This document shows positions 11,119 to 22,000 of a stretch of 64,000 nt of DNA, piece after piece. This DNA comes from Cyrtodaria siliqua (Eukaryota > Mollusca > Bivalvia > Adapedonta > Hiatellidae): positions 1 through 64,000 of the forward strand of contig JAWPHD010006793.1 of the NCBI GenBank assembly GCA_037043455.1. Reading direction: 5' to 3'. The position numbers and the translations under genes are program-made. The notes under the pieces are model-generated. The model did not search any database. It was not told the origin of the DNA and saw only the letters and a program-made list of their open reading frames with translations. The stretch's first letter is position 1. Every line of letters starts with the position of its first letter.

Positions 11119-11370
11119 TATATATTCTGTGATGAATTTCTTTCCAATCGTCTTTTGACATCTTCTATCACTCCTTTGGCGACAGCGCGGAGTAATATCA
11201 TGACGTCAATTCGTGACGTAATATCGTGATGTCTATCGTTTAGTTCATAACATTTGGCTACTGTGCTATCTTGCACACTAGGCGAGATAGCACAGTAGAA
11301 GAAGGGATATGTTATAGATTTTCTCAAACTGGGAAATTTCTATAATTCATCACAGAATATATAATATATA
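11119..11370. mobile_element. MITE-like element G, copy 2
   Basis: The termini ATATATTCTGTGATGAATTT and AATTCATCACAGAATATATA are inverted. It carries the same 14-bp hairpin as copy 1 (11258-11298) and a TGACGTCA motif. Confidence 0.75.
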
Positions 11371-11372
11371 GA

Positions 11373-11527
11373 GTTTAATAACCAGTGTTTTTGAGATACG
11401 GGAAATATCTCCCGAGGTAGAGAAATGGCCCCGATATAAGAACGAGTGCGGAGCACGAGTTCTTATATCGGAGTCATTTCTCTAACGAGGGAGATATTTT
11501 CAATATCTCAAAAACACTGGTTATTAA
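11373..11527. mobile_element. Foldback element 3
   Basis: Near-perfect palindrome from GTTTAATAACCAGTGTTTTT to AAAAACACTGGTTATTAA. The layout matches elements 1 and 2 but the arm sequence differs (GATATAAGAACGAGTGCG core), and both arms have changed together. Confidence 0.85.
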
Positions 11528-13585
11528 GAAGGTTGGCTGGGAAAGGACGTAGTGATTTTTTTAAAATTCATATTTAAAGCTTCTTTGATATAATTTAGAT
11601 TCAAAATTATCAAAGAAAGACTAGGTCACCACGTTTTTTTCCCACTAGACATCATTGAAGAATGCACATATTTCTAACTTCAAAATTTCACTAAAAAGAG
11701 GAAAAATATTGTCATTGAACATTTTCCGATTGTTTTCATAACATTACGTTTATTGAAAAACAACAATTAATTTTCGATTGCATATATACATATCTTTCAA
11801 ATCATACAAAAGCAATTGCAATCCTAGTTCGTCTTTTTACTTTAAAAAGCAAACATATATGGACCTTACCCCACCCACTTTTGTTTTTACCGAAAAAAAT
11901 TAATTCAAGATAAAAAAAATATGTTCTAAAGATCAAATTGTTTTTAAACTTGTATATGTCAAGGTCCTATGACATTTCTTTCAAAACAAGTAAAAAAATA
12001 TATAGGTCACCATGCTTCTAATGATTTTTTATTAAAAATTCTTTAAATTACACCCATTTTGGAGTTATTTTGACATTTTCAATGTAAAATACTGTACACA
12101 CAATATTGACATAGAGATCGAAAATAAAATTAGCTCAGTATCTACTTTTATATATGTATTCCACTACTGAAAAACAAAAATCTGATTTATGGATAAAATC
12201 TACTCAGAGCTACCCATACCCCCTATTTTGTTGACAACAAAAAATGGTCACAAATGACGGAAAAAATATGAAGAAAAAAACAAAATAAGTGGAACCGGAA
12301 CTCTTCGTTAATTTCCGTAATCGTTATTTCCCAGTGCCGGAATCTGACGAAGACGTCCGTAAAATAATCGGAACGTCATTTGGCATTCCCGCCACTGACG
12401 GAAAAGGCCGAGCAATGTTCCGTACTGGGAAATTTCCCAGTAGAGCAAACGAGTAGATATAGCTTTTCTATTCCCAGTATTTCCTATACAAATCACAGAC
12501 AAATATGTAATATACTTGAATATTAATAGCATCTCTCCTTTAGAGGCCCTATAGTGCATATGTTTTAAAACTGTATTTTGAAATTTTGAAGTTTGGCTAT
12601 TTTACAAAAAAAATATATACAATTGCTCTTATTGCTTTGATATAATTGCGCTCTGCACATCATTGCATATTTATGGAGATTAATTTTGGTGTATTTGAAA
12701 GAAAAAATATAACTTTGTGGGCAATTTTTTTCCATATACCATATAGCCAAAATATTATCTTGATTTTTTTTTTAATTTTCATTATATTTGTATTTTTGAT
12801 ACTTATTTTTTTCCATGGATATAGAATTTGTTTTTTCCATATGCCATATGAGGCAAATATTTTGTTTCCATATGTCATATGCGACCTCCCCACCCAACCG
12901 CCACCCTCCCCCACACCCCACCTTAGGGAACACGTCACATTGTTCAGTTCAAATTCAAACAAGCAAGTGGCCATGTCAGATCTTACTTGGCACTGTCGAG
13001 GGAACAAAACCTGAACCACACTTTTATTTTTATTGGCTTAAACTCCATTTCCATTTAAAATGTGTCATCTTGTAAACATTTATAAGAAAGAAAAAAATAA
13101 TAAAATAAATTCAATCAGTTTTATTCAATTAAATTATTCATTAATAATTATCATGAAGAAAAAACCCATAATAAAATAATTTTAAATAAGGCATTATTCT
13201 TAAAAACATTATTCTTACATGAATGTCCCATAAATGCTGCAAGATTTCCAGGTATGACATCTTCCAGTCAGCTGTTTTAATCATACACTGTGGTTCCGTA
13301 CTATGTTATCTTTGCAATCCATAAAGCTGGGAACCAAAAGTGGCCTGCTCTAACCAAAATTCACCAGCTCGATCGCAGGTAAAATGGTCGCTTTGCAGTA
13401 AAAATATAATTTTACACCAGTCCAGTCATTTTTGACTGGGTCGCTATTTATTTCTATAAAAATAACATGTATCAACTGCTACATGAAAGTCAGTCAAAAC
13501 CCATACCAATTTACAAACCCCATACCATTTCCAATACACCGTCTGAAATAGATCGCCGCCAATAAGAGGCAAGATAAAATTATGT
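11528..13585. other. AT-rich intergenic DNA
   Basis: No gene is recognised. A small imperfect foldback lies at 12327-12434 (TTTCCCAGTGCCGGAA facing TTCCGTACTGGGAAA). A C-rich patch lies near 12885-12925, with A/T-rich runs either side. Short open frames here have no family resemblance. Confidence 0.5.
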
Positions 13586-13589
13586 GACA

Positions 13590-13790
13590 TCACTAACATA
13601 AAGTAGATGACAATACGGCTACTGCCTTGAAACGTTCAGTGGCAAAAGGGGTGATGTAAGCTAAGTAATAAAGTGCAGCAATCCTCACATATACTCTATT
13701 ATTATCCCAATAAAACGGGATTTTGAAAAAGAATATCCACGCCAAGGTTTTATCCTCTATCAAAATAAGTATAAAAGTCATTCACTAAAA
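13590..13790 (-). repeat. Dispersed repeat C, fragment
   Basis: It shares GACAATA(C/G)(G/A)GCTACTGCCTTG and ...CCCAATAAAACGGGA... with copies at 16438-16790, 22680-23215 and 27108-27400. This copy is short and diverged. Confidence 0.5.
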
Positions 13791-13953
13791 CTGATTAAAT
13801 GTATCTGGTCAGTCAATAAAGGCAATATTTAAACTTAGCGAACATATTAATAACTTCTCTACCTTTCGCCTAAACATAGGTTATATTTATTCGACAAGCT
13901 GGTTACGCCCATAGTAATTATTCTTCAAAAGTGAAGAGTTCCCATGTTTCCAA

Positions 13954-14537
13954 GGTTTACCACCACCAATTACATGTAAACCTCCGAGGTGTATCGAATG
14001 TAGTTCCTATAATAAAAAGTAATCCCTCCTTTTTCGATGGAAACGGGCATTATAAGCAGGGGAAAACTGCCCATTTCTATTCGATTTTGTGGTTATATGT
14101 ATAAGAAGCGTATTAATAGGTTTTACTGGATCACTGATGAACATTTTCGAAATTTCGACTCTATGCTTACACTTTGTGAGCAATGAAAACAGTCGATCAA
14201 TAAAAACAGCTGTACCCTTGACCTGTTTAGTAAACAAACAAGAACTTTCTTACATGTCTTGTGACCCCACGTTTTCTGGTGATTTTTCAAGTGGAAAAAT
14301 AGTTTTCTATATGAACATTACACTGCTGCATTATCCATACTTGAGTTGAATTTGCAGCAAATCATTAATATGTGACACTTTAACATTGGTGTCTATGGGG
14401 AAAATAATTAGTGCTTTCATACCTCCAACATGTATGAGCTTTGTCAAAAGGGGTAAAAGTGTCCTCACAAAATAACTTAATTTATTTACGGCGAAACGGG
14501 GAGATTGGATTGTAAAACTCGGAGGTTTTATTACATA
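13954..14537 (+). mobile_element. Dispersed element A, full-length-looking copy
   Basis: 13954-14424 is nearly identical to 56683-57154, with a handful of substitutions. The left end ACATGTAAACCTCCGAG and the right end CTCGGAGGTTTTATTACA (14518-14535) are roughly inverted, so this looks like a terminal-inverted-repeat element about 0.58 kb long. An 86-codon open frame (14089-14349) is kept in both copies but matches no family I know. Confidence 0.65.
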
Positions 14538-14539
14538 CT

Positions 14540-15070
14540 TCCCTATAAATACGTCGTTTTTGAATATATGATACTAGTCATATCCATCAGGATTTCGTTG
14601 CGGTCAATAAATTTGGAATTCCCGAGTCTATTTATAACTTTATGATATTTGGCTAACGACGGAGAAACGAACAGTATTACGGAAATAACCGAATGTTCTT
14701 TATGATTCTTTCAGCGGAGTGATACGGAAATTACGGATTAGTTACGATTGTATACGATGTGTCACTCGTATCGTTTGTCTTCTGTTTCGCGCCAGATTAT
14801 TGGCGATACATCTACATGTGTATACGTCGAGCTGTCATCTTTGACCCTAACTCTACGTAATAATGCAAAGAAGATGAAATAAAATAGAAGATAGATAGAT
14901 AAAAGTAAAATAAAGAAATAAATAAGGCATAATACACGGACCATAAAGATAGTTTAACAACTTTATAATAAACTCAATTCGTGGATAAAATAACCACTTG
15001 TGACCATTCATTTTCTGAATTAGAATTGAATTAGTTCAAAAATACTAATAAAGGTGATCCTTTGAGAGCA
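14540..15070. other. Intergenic, nothing recognised
   Basis: AT-rich. Several TTACGGAAAT-like words occur around 14670-14740, but no clear repeat or gene. Confidence 0.4.
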
Positions 15071-15074
15071 ACAA

Positions 15075-15265
15075 ACACAATCAAAAGAGTAAAGCAGCAG
15101 ACTCGGTTTTATTGAGTCTGTTCATGAGAAGTAATGAAAGAAGAAACACCTCTTACGCCCCCTAGCACCGGCTTAAGCGGTATTTTACTTCAAAGCCACC
15201 TATATTGGGCTCGTTGGTCCCAAAGGACCAGTAAAGATAACACTACTGATTCGTAGCACGGGAAG
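15075..15265 (+). repeat. Dispersed repeat D, copy 1
   Basis: It matches two adjacent copies at 36460-36900: GCAGACTCGGTT...GAGTCTGTTCATGA, then ACACCTCTTACGCCCCCTAG, TTGGGCTCG and ACTGATTCGTAG. No coding capacity; origin unknown. Confidence 0.65.
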
Positions 15266-15467
15266 AGTCAATAGCATTTATTTTAAATCAAATTTCGGAA
15301 AAAAATGTCGTTTATATCTACACAAGTTTACGCGACAGACGTGCATGAACGCATCAAAATGGGATTACATCTATTGATAATATTATTGTATTCTCCCTGG
15401 AAAAAAACGTAGTAAATTAGTTGAATTTGACAATTCAACAAATTCATTGCTGAAGTATATGATAAAT

Positions 15468-15608
15468 AGAATAAAAAATGTGTATTTTCATATCACACAC
15501 TATGTCAGGCCCTCGACCCATATCAGCCCTCGAGCTAAAGGTCTAGGGCTGATATGGCGTCTCAGGCCTGATATAGAGTGTGATATGAAAATACTCATTT
15601 ATTATTCT
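15468..15608. mobile_element. Foldback element (TCATATCACAC arms)
   Basis: The left arm GTATTTTCATATCACAC and right arm GTGTGATATGAAAATAC are exact complements, extended outward by AGAATAAAAAATG / CATTTATTATTCT. The inside pairs again as CCATATCAGCCCT / AGGGCTGATATGG. Confidence 0.8.
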
Positions 15609-15609
15609 C

Positions 15610-16038
15610 TATATATTTAACTATAAAAAACTGGTTAAAAAGCTGTGCTGCTGGCAAAACTAAATATACAAAATTGGTAAATGATATGCTCAAAGGGAAC
15701 TGTGAAAGGCAAATAAATAAAATCACCTAGGTATCGCTGGTCAAAAGATTACCATCGACGATATAAGGCTTCTATGTATAATATGTCTTGAAAAAGGGGC
15801 AGACAATGTAACGTTAGTAATAAATGCATTTAACAAAGGCTTAAAGAATTTTTTTGTTATTCAAAATTGAAAAACATAATTAAACAATCATCGAGAGCTT
15901 TATGTTTTACGTCAATTTCTACTTTTGATTTGAATCAATATCTTAATGTTTTAAATATCCATAAACTTCGAACGGCCTTTGCAAGATTCAGACTCTTCTC
16001 ATAGAGGCTAGAATGTGAAATAGGGCGATTGAATAACT
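15610..16038. other. Intergenic, nothing recognised
   Basis: AT-rich sequence with no repeat, motif or sustained reading frame that I can support. Confidence 0.4.
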
Positions 16039-16039
16039 G

Positions 16040-16320
16040 CGATAACTGTTGTCGACGAGCGTTTACTGTTGTCGACGAGTGTTTAATGTTGTCGACGAGA
16101 ATTTACTGTTGTCGACGAGAGTTCACTTTTGTTGACGAGTGTTTACTGTTGCCGACGAGCGTTTACTGTTGTCGACGAGAGTTTACTGTTGTCGACGAGT
16201 GTTTAGCTTTGTCGAAAAATGTTTACTGTTGTCAACGAGCATTTACTGTTGTCGACGAAAATTTTCTGTTGTCGACGAATGTTTACTGTTGTCGGTGAGT
16301 GTTAACTGTTGCCAATGAGA
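16040..16320. repeat. 20-bp minisatellite, about 14 copies
   Basis: The unit is GTCGACGAGTGTTTACTGTT, with point variants at the GAGTG/GAGAG/GAGCG positions. Copies become less regular at the right edge. The 89-codon frame across it is produced by the repeat. Confidence 0.9.
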
Positions 16321-16437
16321 GTGAGTGTATACTAAAATTAATGTACTACGCATGCGCACGTGCACCCTTTTGTTTTAAAAACAGTTTTAAATTTAATTAT
16401 ATTGTATTGCAATGAATTACATTTATAATGAACATGT

Positions 16438-16790
16438 AAAAGTAGATATAAAAATCGAACAGGAAAAGTAGCATTCAAGGACGAAAATTAACCACAAACA
16501 CACGCAGAAACAAAGAACAACTTTAAAGATGAATGAAAAGCCAAACTGAGACATCACAAGCACAAAAGGGTTGACAATAGAGCTACTGCCTTGGAACGGT
16601 AAGTGGCAAAAGGTGGGGGCCGCTGGGTGGTTTAAACCAGGTTCTAGGGTGAACCAAAAGTCACTCTTATCCTATTGCCATCCCAATAAACGGGACAGTG
16701 TAAATAAAGATATACCCGCCAGGTTATATGTTCTTACAAAAAAGGCAGCATTAATAGGCAATATAAGTAAACACATGATGGTAGTACCAT
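16438..16790 (-). repeat. Dispersed repeat C, copy in minus orientation
   Basis: Its reverse complement matches 22680-23215: CCGTTCCAAGGC(G/A)GTAG, CAACCCTTTTGTG, and the CGACAGTGTAAATAAAG...CCCGCC(A/T)GGTTATA block. It is followed at 16785-16840 by three imperfect copies of CCATAGAGCCATTATGGTAG. Confidence 0.65.
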
Positions 16791-17339
16791 AGAGCCATTA
16801 TGGTAGTTCCATAGAGCCATTATGTTAGTACCATGATAATGTATAAGATAAAGATATCATTCTATCGGATCACTTCTTTGAGTACAACCGGAAATAAACA
16901 TAAGTAGGAAATATTGTAATGATAGCAGTCGGTGATTTTACTTAAATTTCTCCCCGCAGAGTGCTTTTTTTGTACGAACTGTGAATATACTATGATAAAT
17001 GGAAATCAGACCTAACGAACGGTGTAAAGGATTTGAACCATTTTGTTAATTTGACAAAATACAGACTTCAAAACGAGATATGTAACTTGGTGTCAAACAA
17101 GCTTCCTTATCATGTGTTATATAGATAGTAGGGGTATCGTATTTTTTTATAATATTCGCGGCTCAAGTGCCAGTATGTTATTTAGTATGTTTCCGCCCTT
17201 TAGAACAGACCCTATAATTATTTACAAATTCTAGACTCCACAAAAAGCCTGAATTACACCCTTTACAACAGAATGGTCATGCAAATACGAGCAGTTTGAC
17301 TGAAGCAAGCATAATTAAATGCAACAATTGCAACGGCTC

Positions 17340-17525
17340 TTGTTCACTTTCAGTAAAGTAATAATTTGCTGTATACAACAGGCGATAACGCATCGGGTTC
17401 TCACCGATGTCAAAGGAGTTCGAATCCTCTTTTCGGCGTTTATAGTGATTTGGTCGCTCGCTCGCTCGGAAACGTTGGGGTTCCCTCCCTCGGGTTCTCC
17501 GGTTTCCTCATCCAGCAATACCCGG
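17340..17525 (+). repeat. Possible tRNA-derived SINE relic
   Basis: GGAGTTCGAATCCTC near 17416 resembles a Pol III B box, preceded by a weak tRNA-like arm. The GC-rich tail around CTCGCTCGCTCGG and CTCCGGTTTCCTCATCCAGC differs from the AT-rich surroundings. The A box is poor, so the call is tentative. Confidence 0.35.
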
Positions 17526-19011
17526 CATGTGATTTGAATGGTGTGTGTGCGAAACGTCGGTATTTGGTGTTTTACGATTGATACACGAAAGGAACCATAT
17601 TTTAGTTAAATAGCACTATGGATCTTTGCTCTATAATAATATCTCATAACACAGTGAGAGTACTTGTTATAAAAGGCCTAAGAATATGTATTCAGAAGAA
17701 TATGTGTTATTGTTTAATCTTAACCATGGACCAGGCCCCTGTGGTGTGCACCACCATGAGCAAGTGGTGCTAGTACATCGTCTGCTAAAGCTGGAAGTTG
17801 AATAGGAAACGGCGCTCTAGTGCTGTAACGGGATTCTACTCAATATCAGTAGTGCGCAGTTTACCTACAGTGACTTTACTAATGTGAAAGTTTAACACGA
17901 TTTCATTCGATATACAGAAACATCGACCATTCCAGTTGCACGTGCATCAAACTTGAAAAAGTTCATCCAAAAAGAAATCGAACAACATTGTTGTTGTTAT
18001 ATAGAGCGGCGGTCATTACCCTTAGCGGAATTGTTATCTTTAGCGTTGTTACACTGCTAGTCGTTTTAACGTGCACATACATGTACATTCATCTATAAAG
18101 TACTTAAGCAAGTTAATAAGGTGAAAGGTCAATAATGTCAGATATGAACATAAGTGCTTTGTTTAACACCTCATATTTATTGCAATTTGGTTCGCGATTT
18201 ACTTTGATCGGTTATCTATATAATAACGAATGAGCCTCTCCGTGCAATAAGACGTTAATAAACAAATACGACACTTTTATTGAATTTTGTTCTAGGCAAT
18301 TTCACGCGAAATCAATAGTTCAATACACGATGTCTTGTCACTTAATACGAACTTGTCAAATTGCCTATATAGAAAGGTTACGTTGAAACTGTACTTTTTA
18401 TATTGTGCCGTAAATAAGGAAAATTAAAATGATTATATTTACTTCAAAATGTCCGCATGAAAGACACCTATTGTACGAAGTTAGTATGTAAATATATATC
18501 CATAAATGCATAATAGTATGAATCGTAAAATCTGAGAAACGAAAAAAAGCTTCACAGTGTATAACATAAAGATCGAGATTTTCTTTCAAGAGCTGAGCAA
18601 ATTTGTCAAATGCTCTTACTAACATAATGTAATAAAAGGTATAGCGAAAATTGGAAACTTACAAACAAACGAAATCTTGTGGAAAACATAATTGAACGGT
18701 ACGCAGTCAATTGCTAACAAATAAGTTGTATGTACGTTTATAACCGTATGTCAATAAAGACAAATTAAAAGGTAAACTCTATTCAATAGAACCTTAATAT
18801 TTGGGAAAGAATTATACGATAGACATGGTGTTTACTTTAGGACTTAATCTCCAGATTCAACGCCGTTCGAGTTGCTAGCTTACGAATAACAATAGCAAGG
18901 ACTATTTCACCGTTATTTCAATTTATTGTGTTCGTACTGAAATTGAAAAAAGTAATATTTCGGACTAAATTGTTTACTTTTTTTCGGACGTATCATCTAG
19001 AAACTAACGAA
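17526..19011. other. Upstream region of the calmodulin-like gene
   Basis: AT-rich sequence with no identified repeat. It should contain the promoter and 5' untranslated region of the gene starting at 19012, but I see no TATA element or initiator I could defend. Confidence 0.35.
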
Positions 19012-19014
19012 ATG
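19012..19014 (+). CDS. Calmodulin-like gene, exon 1 (start codon only)
   Basis: ACGAAATG is followed by GTGAGTAAC, a consensus donor at 19015. Animal calmodulin genes commonly have their first intron right after the initiator ATG, and exon 2 begins in the matching phase 0. The distance to exon 2 (11.4 kb) means this assignment needs transcript support. Confidence 0.6.
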
Positions 19015-22000
19015 GTGAGTAACATTTATATATTTTTTAACTTTAATTGCATCACACGCTCGTACTTGATTTAGGTATTGTTAAACGGACACACGACAAT
19101 TTTGATTATTTGTTTACGGTAGCGACTTCTCGTTAGTTTACTCTACATATTTTCATATTTGAATATCAGTATTAGTTTTTGTTTGAATACATATAGTTCA
19201 ACATAACTCGTGTTAACGTATTACTAATTGACGATTATACTGCTGCAATAATATATTTAAATCTATGGAAGAATAATGACGAAAAACTGAAAACTCTAAA
19301 TTGTACACTCTTACCTTTTCTTTAATTATATACAAGCAGGTTTAAAGTCAAAATGATACTGGAATAATAAATCGAGGTGTTAAATTTAATGCTTAATAAA
19401 TACTTCAATCTAGGTGATAAATTTACTGCTACATTGTCAATATGCTCGTAAATGGTCTCATTATCACAGAGTGGACTTATCTGTACTTTACTGTCCGTGG
19501 GAATATAATAGATACTGTACTTTTAATAAAGATCGAATTAGGTGCAAATCTTATAACAAAAAAAAAATACGGAGCCCTTACCGAAAAAACAACAACTCTG
19601 TTTTAATCCTGTATTTAAAACATTGTTTGTTTCTGTATAAAGACACTCCCTCACTTACAAGTTGAGCTCAAGGATGGATTCGAACCCGCAACGGTGGGAG
19701 GCGAGAAGCTTTAAAACGCAACGTCGTTAACCCCTCGATCACGGAGGCGCCCTGTATTTAAAAGAAGACATCCATTTAATTGTATATTACATTTTCGAAA
19801 GCAAATGTTTCATACCTTAATTTTTTCTCATTCATTGAATTACTTTGCATTTGAATATCAAAGCAAGTGTCACTGAAATGACACTAAAGATTGCCAATTA
19901 GTGAATTACAGTTAATTAGTGAATTACACACAGTTTTACAAAATATTAAATGAATTGGCGAGACATCTTGAATAAAATGATATACGCTTTTATTGAGGAT
20001 TTGTACTCAGTAATTGGTCATTAACAGTCATTAGGACATATGGAATACGACGTCTATCATCGAACCAAATCAAGCAAATAGATGGCATGACGACGAGATG
20101 TCTACGTTATGTCATATGTTATGTGATAATGAAAAGCTCTGTGTTTTACTATATGCTGATGATGTAGTTCTATTGGCTGACTGTGAGGCTGATTTACAAA
20201 ATATGCTTAATGTGCTAAATGTATGGTGTGATGAAAATGGTATGGTTGTTTATAATAGTAAGAGTAAAGTAGTTCATTTTAGACATAAATGCGTAAGTCG
20301 TACACAAATACAATTTAAATGTGGACCAAACATTATTGACACTACTGATATATATGTGTATTTAGGTTTAACATTGCATGAACTTTTAGATTATAGTTTA
20401 ACAGCAAAAATAGTATCACAGGCTGAAGATAGAGCATTGGGTCTCTTGATAGCGAAATAAAAGTATCTTGGTGGGATGCCTTATACGATATATACAAAAC
20501 TTTATGATTCGATAGTATGGCCAGTCGTTGCATATGGTGCTGCAGTCTGGGGTGATAGAACGCTTTCATGTATTGATGCTGTGCAATAGAGCGATGCGAT
20601 TTTTTCTAGGTGTTGGAAAGTATACACCAAATGCGGCGACTGTCGGTAAAATGGGATGGACTCCACCAATTGTTAGACAATGCAAGTGCATCGGCATTTC
20701 TTGGGCTTGATTAGTCAATACGCATTCTTTTCGAATTAGTAAACGAATTTTCATATATTGTCTTTCTAAATCTAACAGTACTTGTAAAAACTGGTGTCTT
20801 CGGGTTAAAAAGACGTTTAATGATAATAATTTGAATGAATATGTTAATGTCAACAGCCCAATTACCAAAACAAGTTTAGTACAAAGAATCAGTACCGGTT
20901 TATTTGAAACCTTTATTAATAGTTGGAAAGATAAAATAAATAGCGATGTAGGTGTTAATGGTAGAGCTGGAAACAAGTTTAGAACGTATAAACTGTTGAA
21001 AAGTGATTTTAAAACAGAAGAATATTGCACTTTAATTTTACCGAAGTTACATAGATCTGCATTTGTTAAATTTAGATGTGGAGTTGCTCCACTTAAAATT
21101 GAGACTGGGCGATATGAAAGATTGGCCCAACATGTTAGATTATGTCCGTTTTGTAAAACGCATGTTGAAGATGAATACCATGTATTATCTGTATTATTTG
21201 TCTGCCCACTGTACGCTGATATAAGAGAAGATATATTCACTAAATCTAAAAGTATTGACCTAACGTTTGATACACTATCGTCTCAAGATAAATTTGTGTT
21301 TCTTGTTACCAGTCCGCTTATGATTCGACAATGTGCCAAAACCTGTTTTTTAATTATTAGGAGAAGACATTTCTTCTTACATAAGTAGTTGATCTTATTG
21401 GTTACATGTCAAATATTTTACACTTGTATATAATGAAAGTTTATGTATTTAAGTATCTGACATAATTTTATTTATGATTGAGCAAGTTATGTTAATCAGG
21501 CCATAGCAAATCTGGTTTGCTATGATATAGATCTCTTAAGACATTTATTAGGAGTTTTAAAGGGATGCCGCCCCCGGGCGCGTATTTACAAACTTAGTTG
21601 TTTCTTAAAGTGTTTTTGTTTTAAATTAATTTTAATTTTAATTTTTAATGTTGATGTCCCCATATAACGTAATATGATGAACGGGACATAAAACTCCATT
21701 TCATTTCATTGTAGCTTATTGGATAAAGAACCACATTGTCATCCCTATTGTCAACTGGTGTAGCCTACCTTCTTTCTATGTTTCCGTGTAACTGTTGCAT
21801 GTCGGGTTTGCGTATTTTAGTTGACTTTTCTGTGAATGTTACATGTTTCACTTTTATCCCTACCTTTGGTGTTCATAGATCTAAGAACTTTTGGATAAGA
21901 AGATGTTTTTGTCATATTTTCCGACCTTACATGTGACTTATGTGACGTCATTTTGACTACTCCTATTATACCACTTTTGGAATAAACGGAGTGTTTACTT

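Noticed and set aside
12646..13075. Overlapping open frames of 86-122 codons on both strands
   Set aside because: Low-complexity AT- and C-rich DNA, with frames open on opposite strands and no family resemblance.
14089..14349. 86-codon frame in element A, also at 56819-57079, as a conserved gene
   Set aside because: Both copies are recent duplicates, so sharing a frame is not evidence of selection. The visible difference (L to P) is non-synonymous and no domain is recognised.
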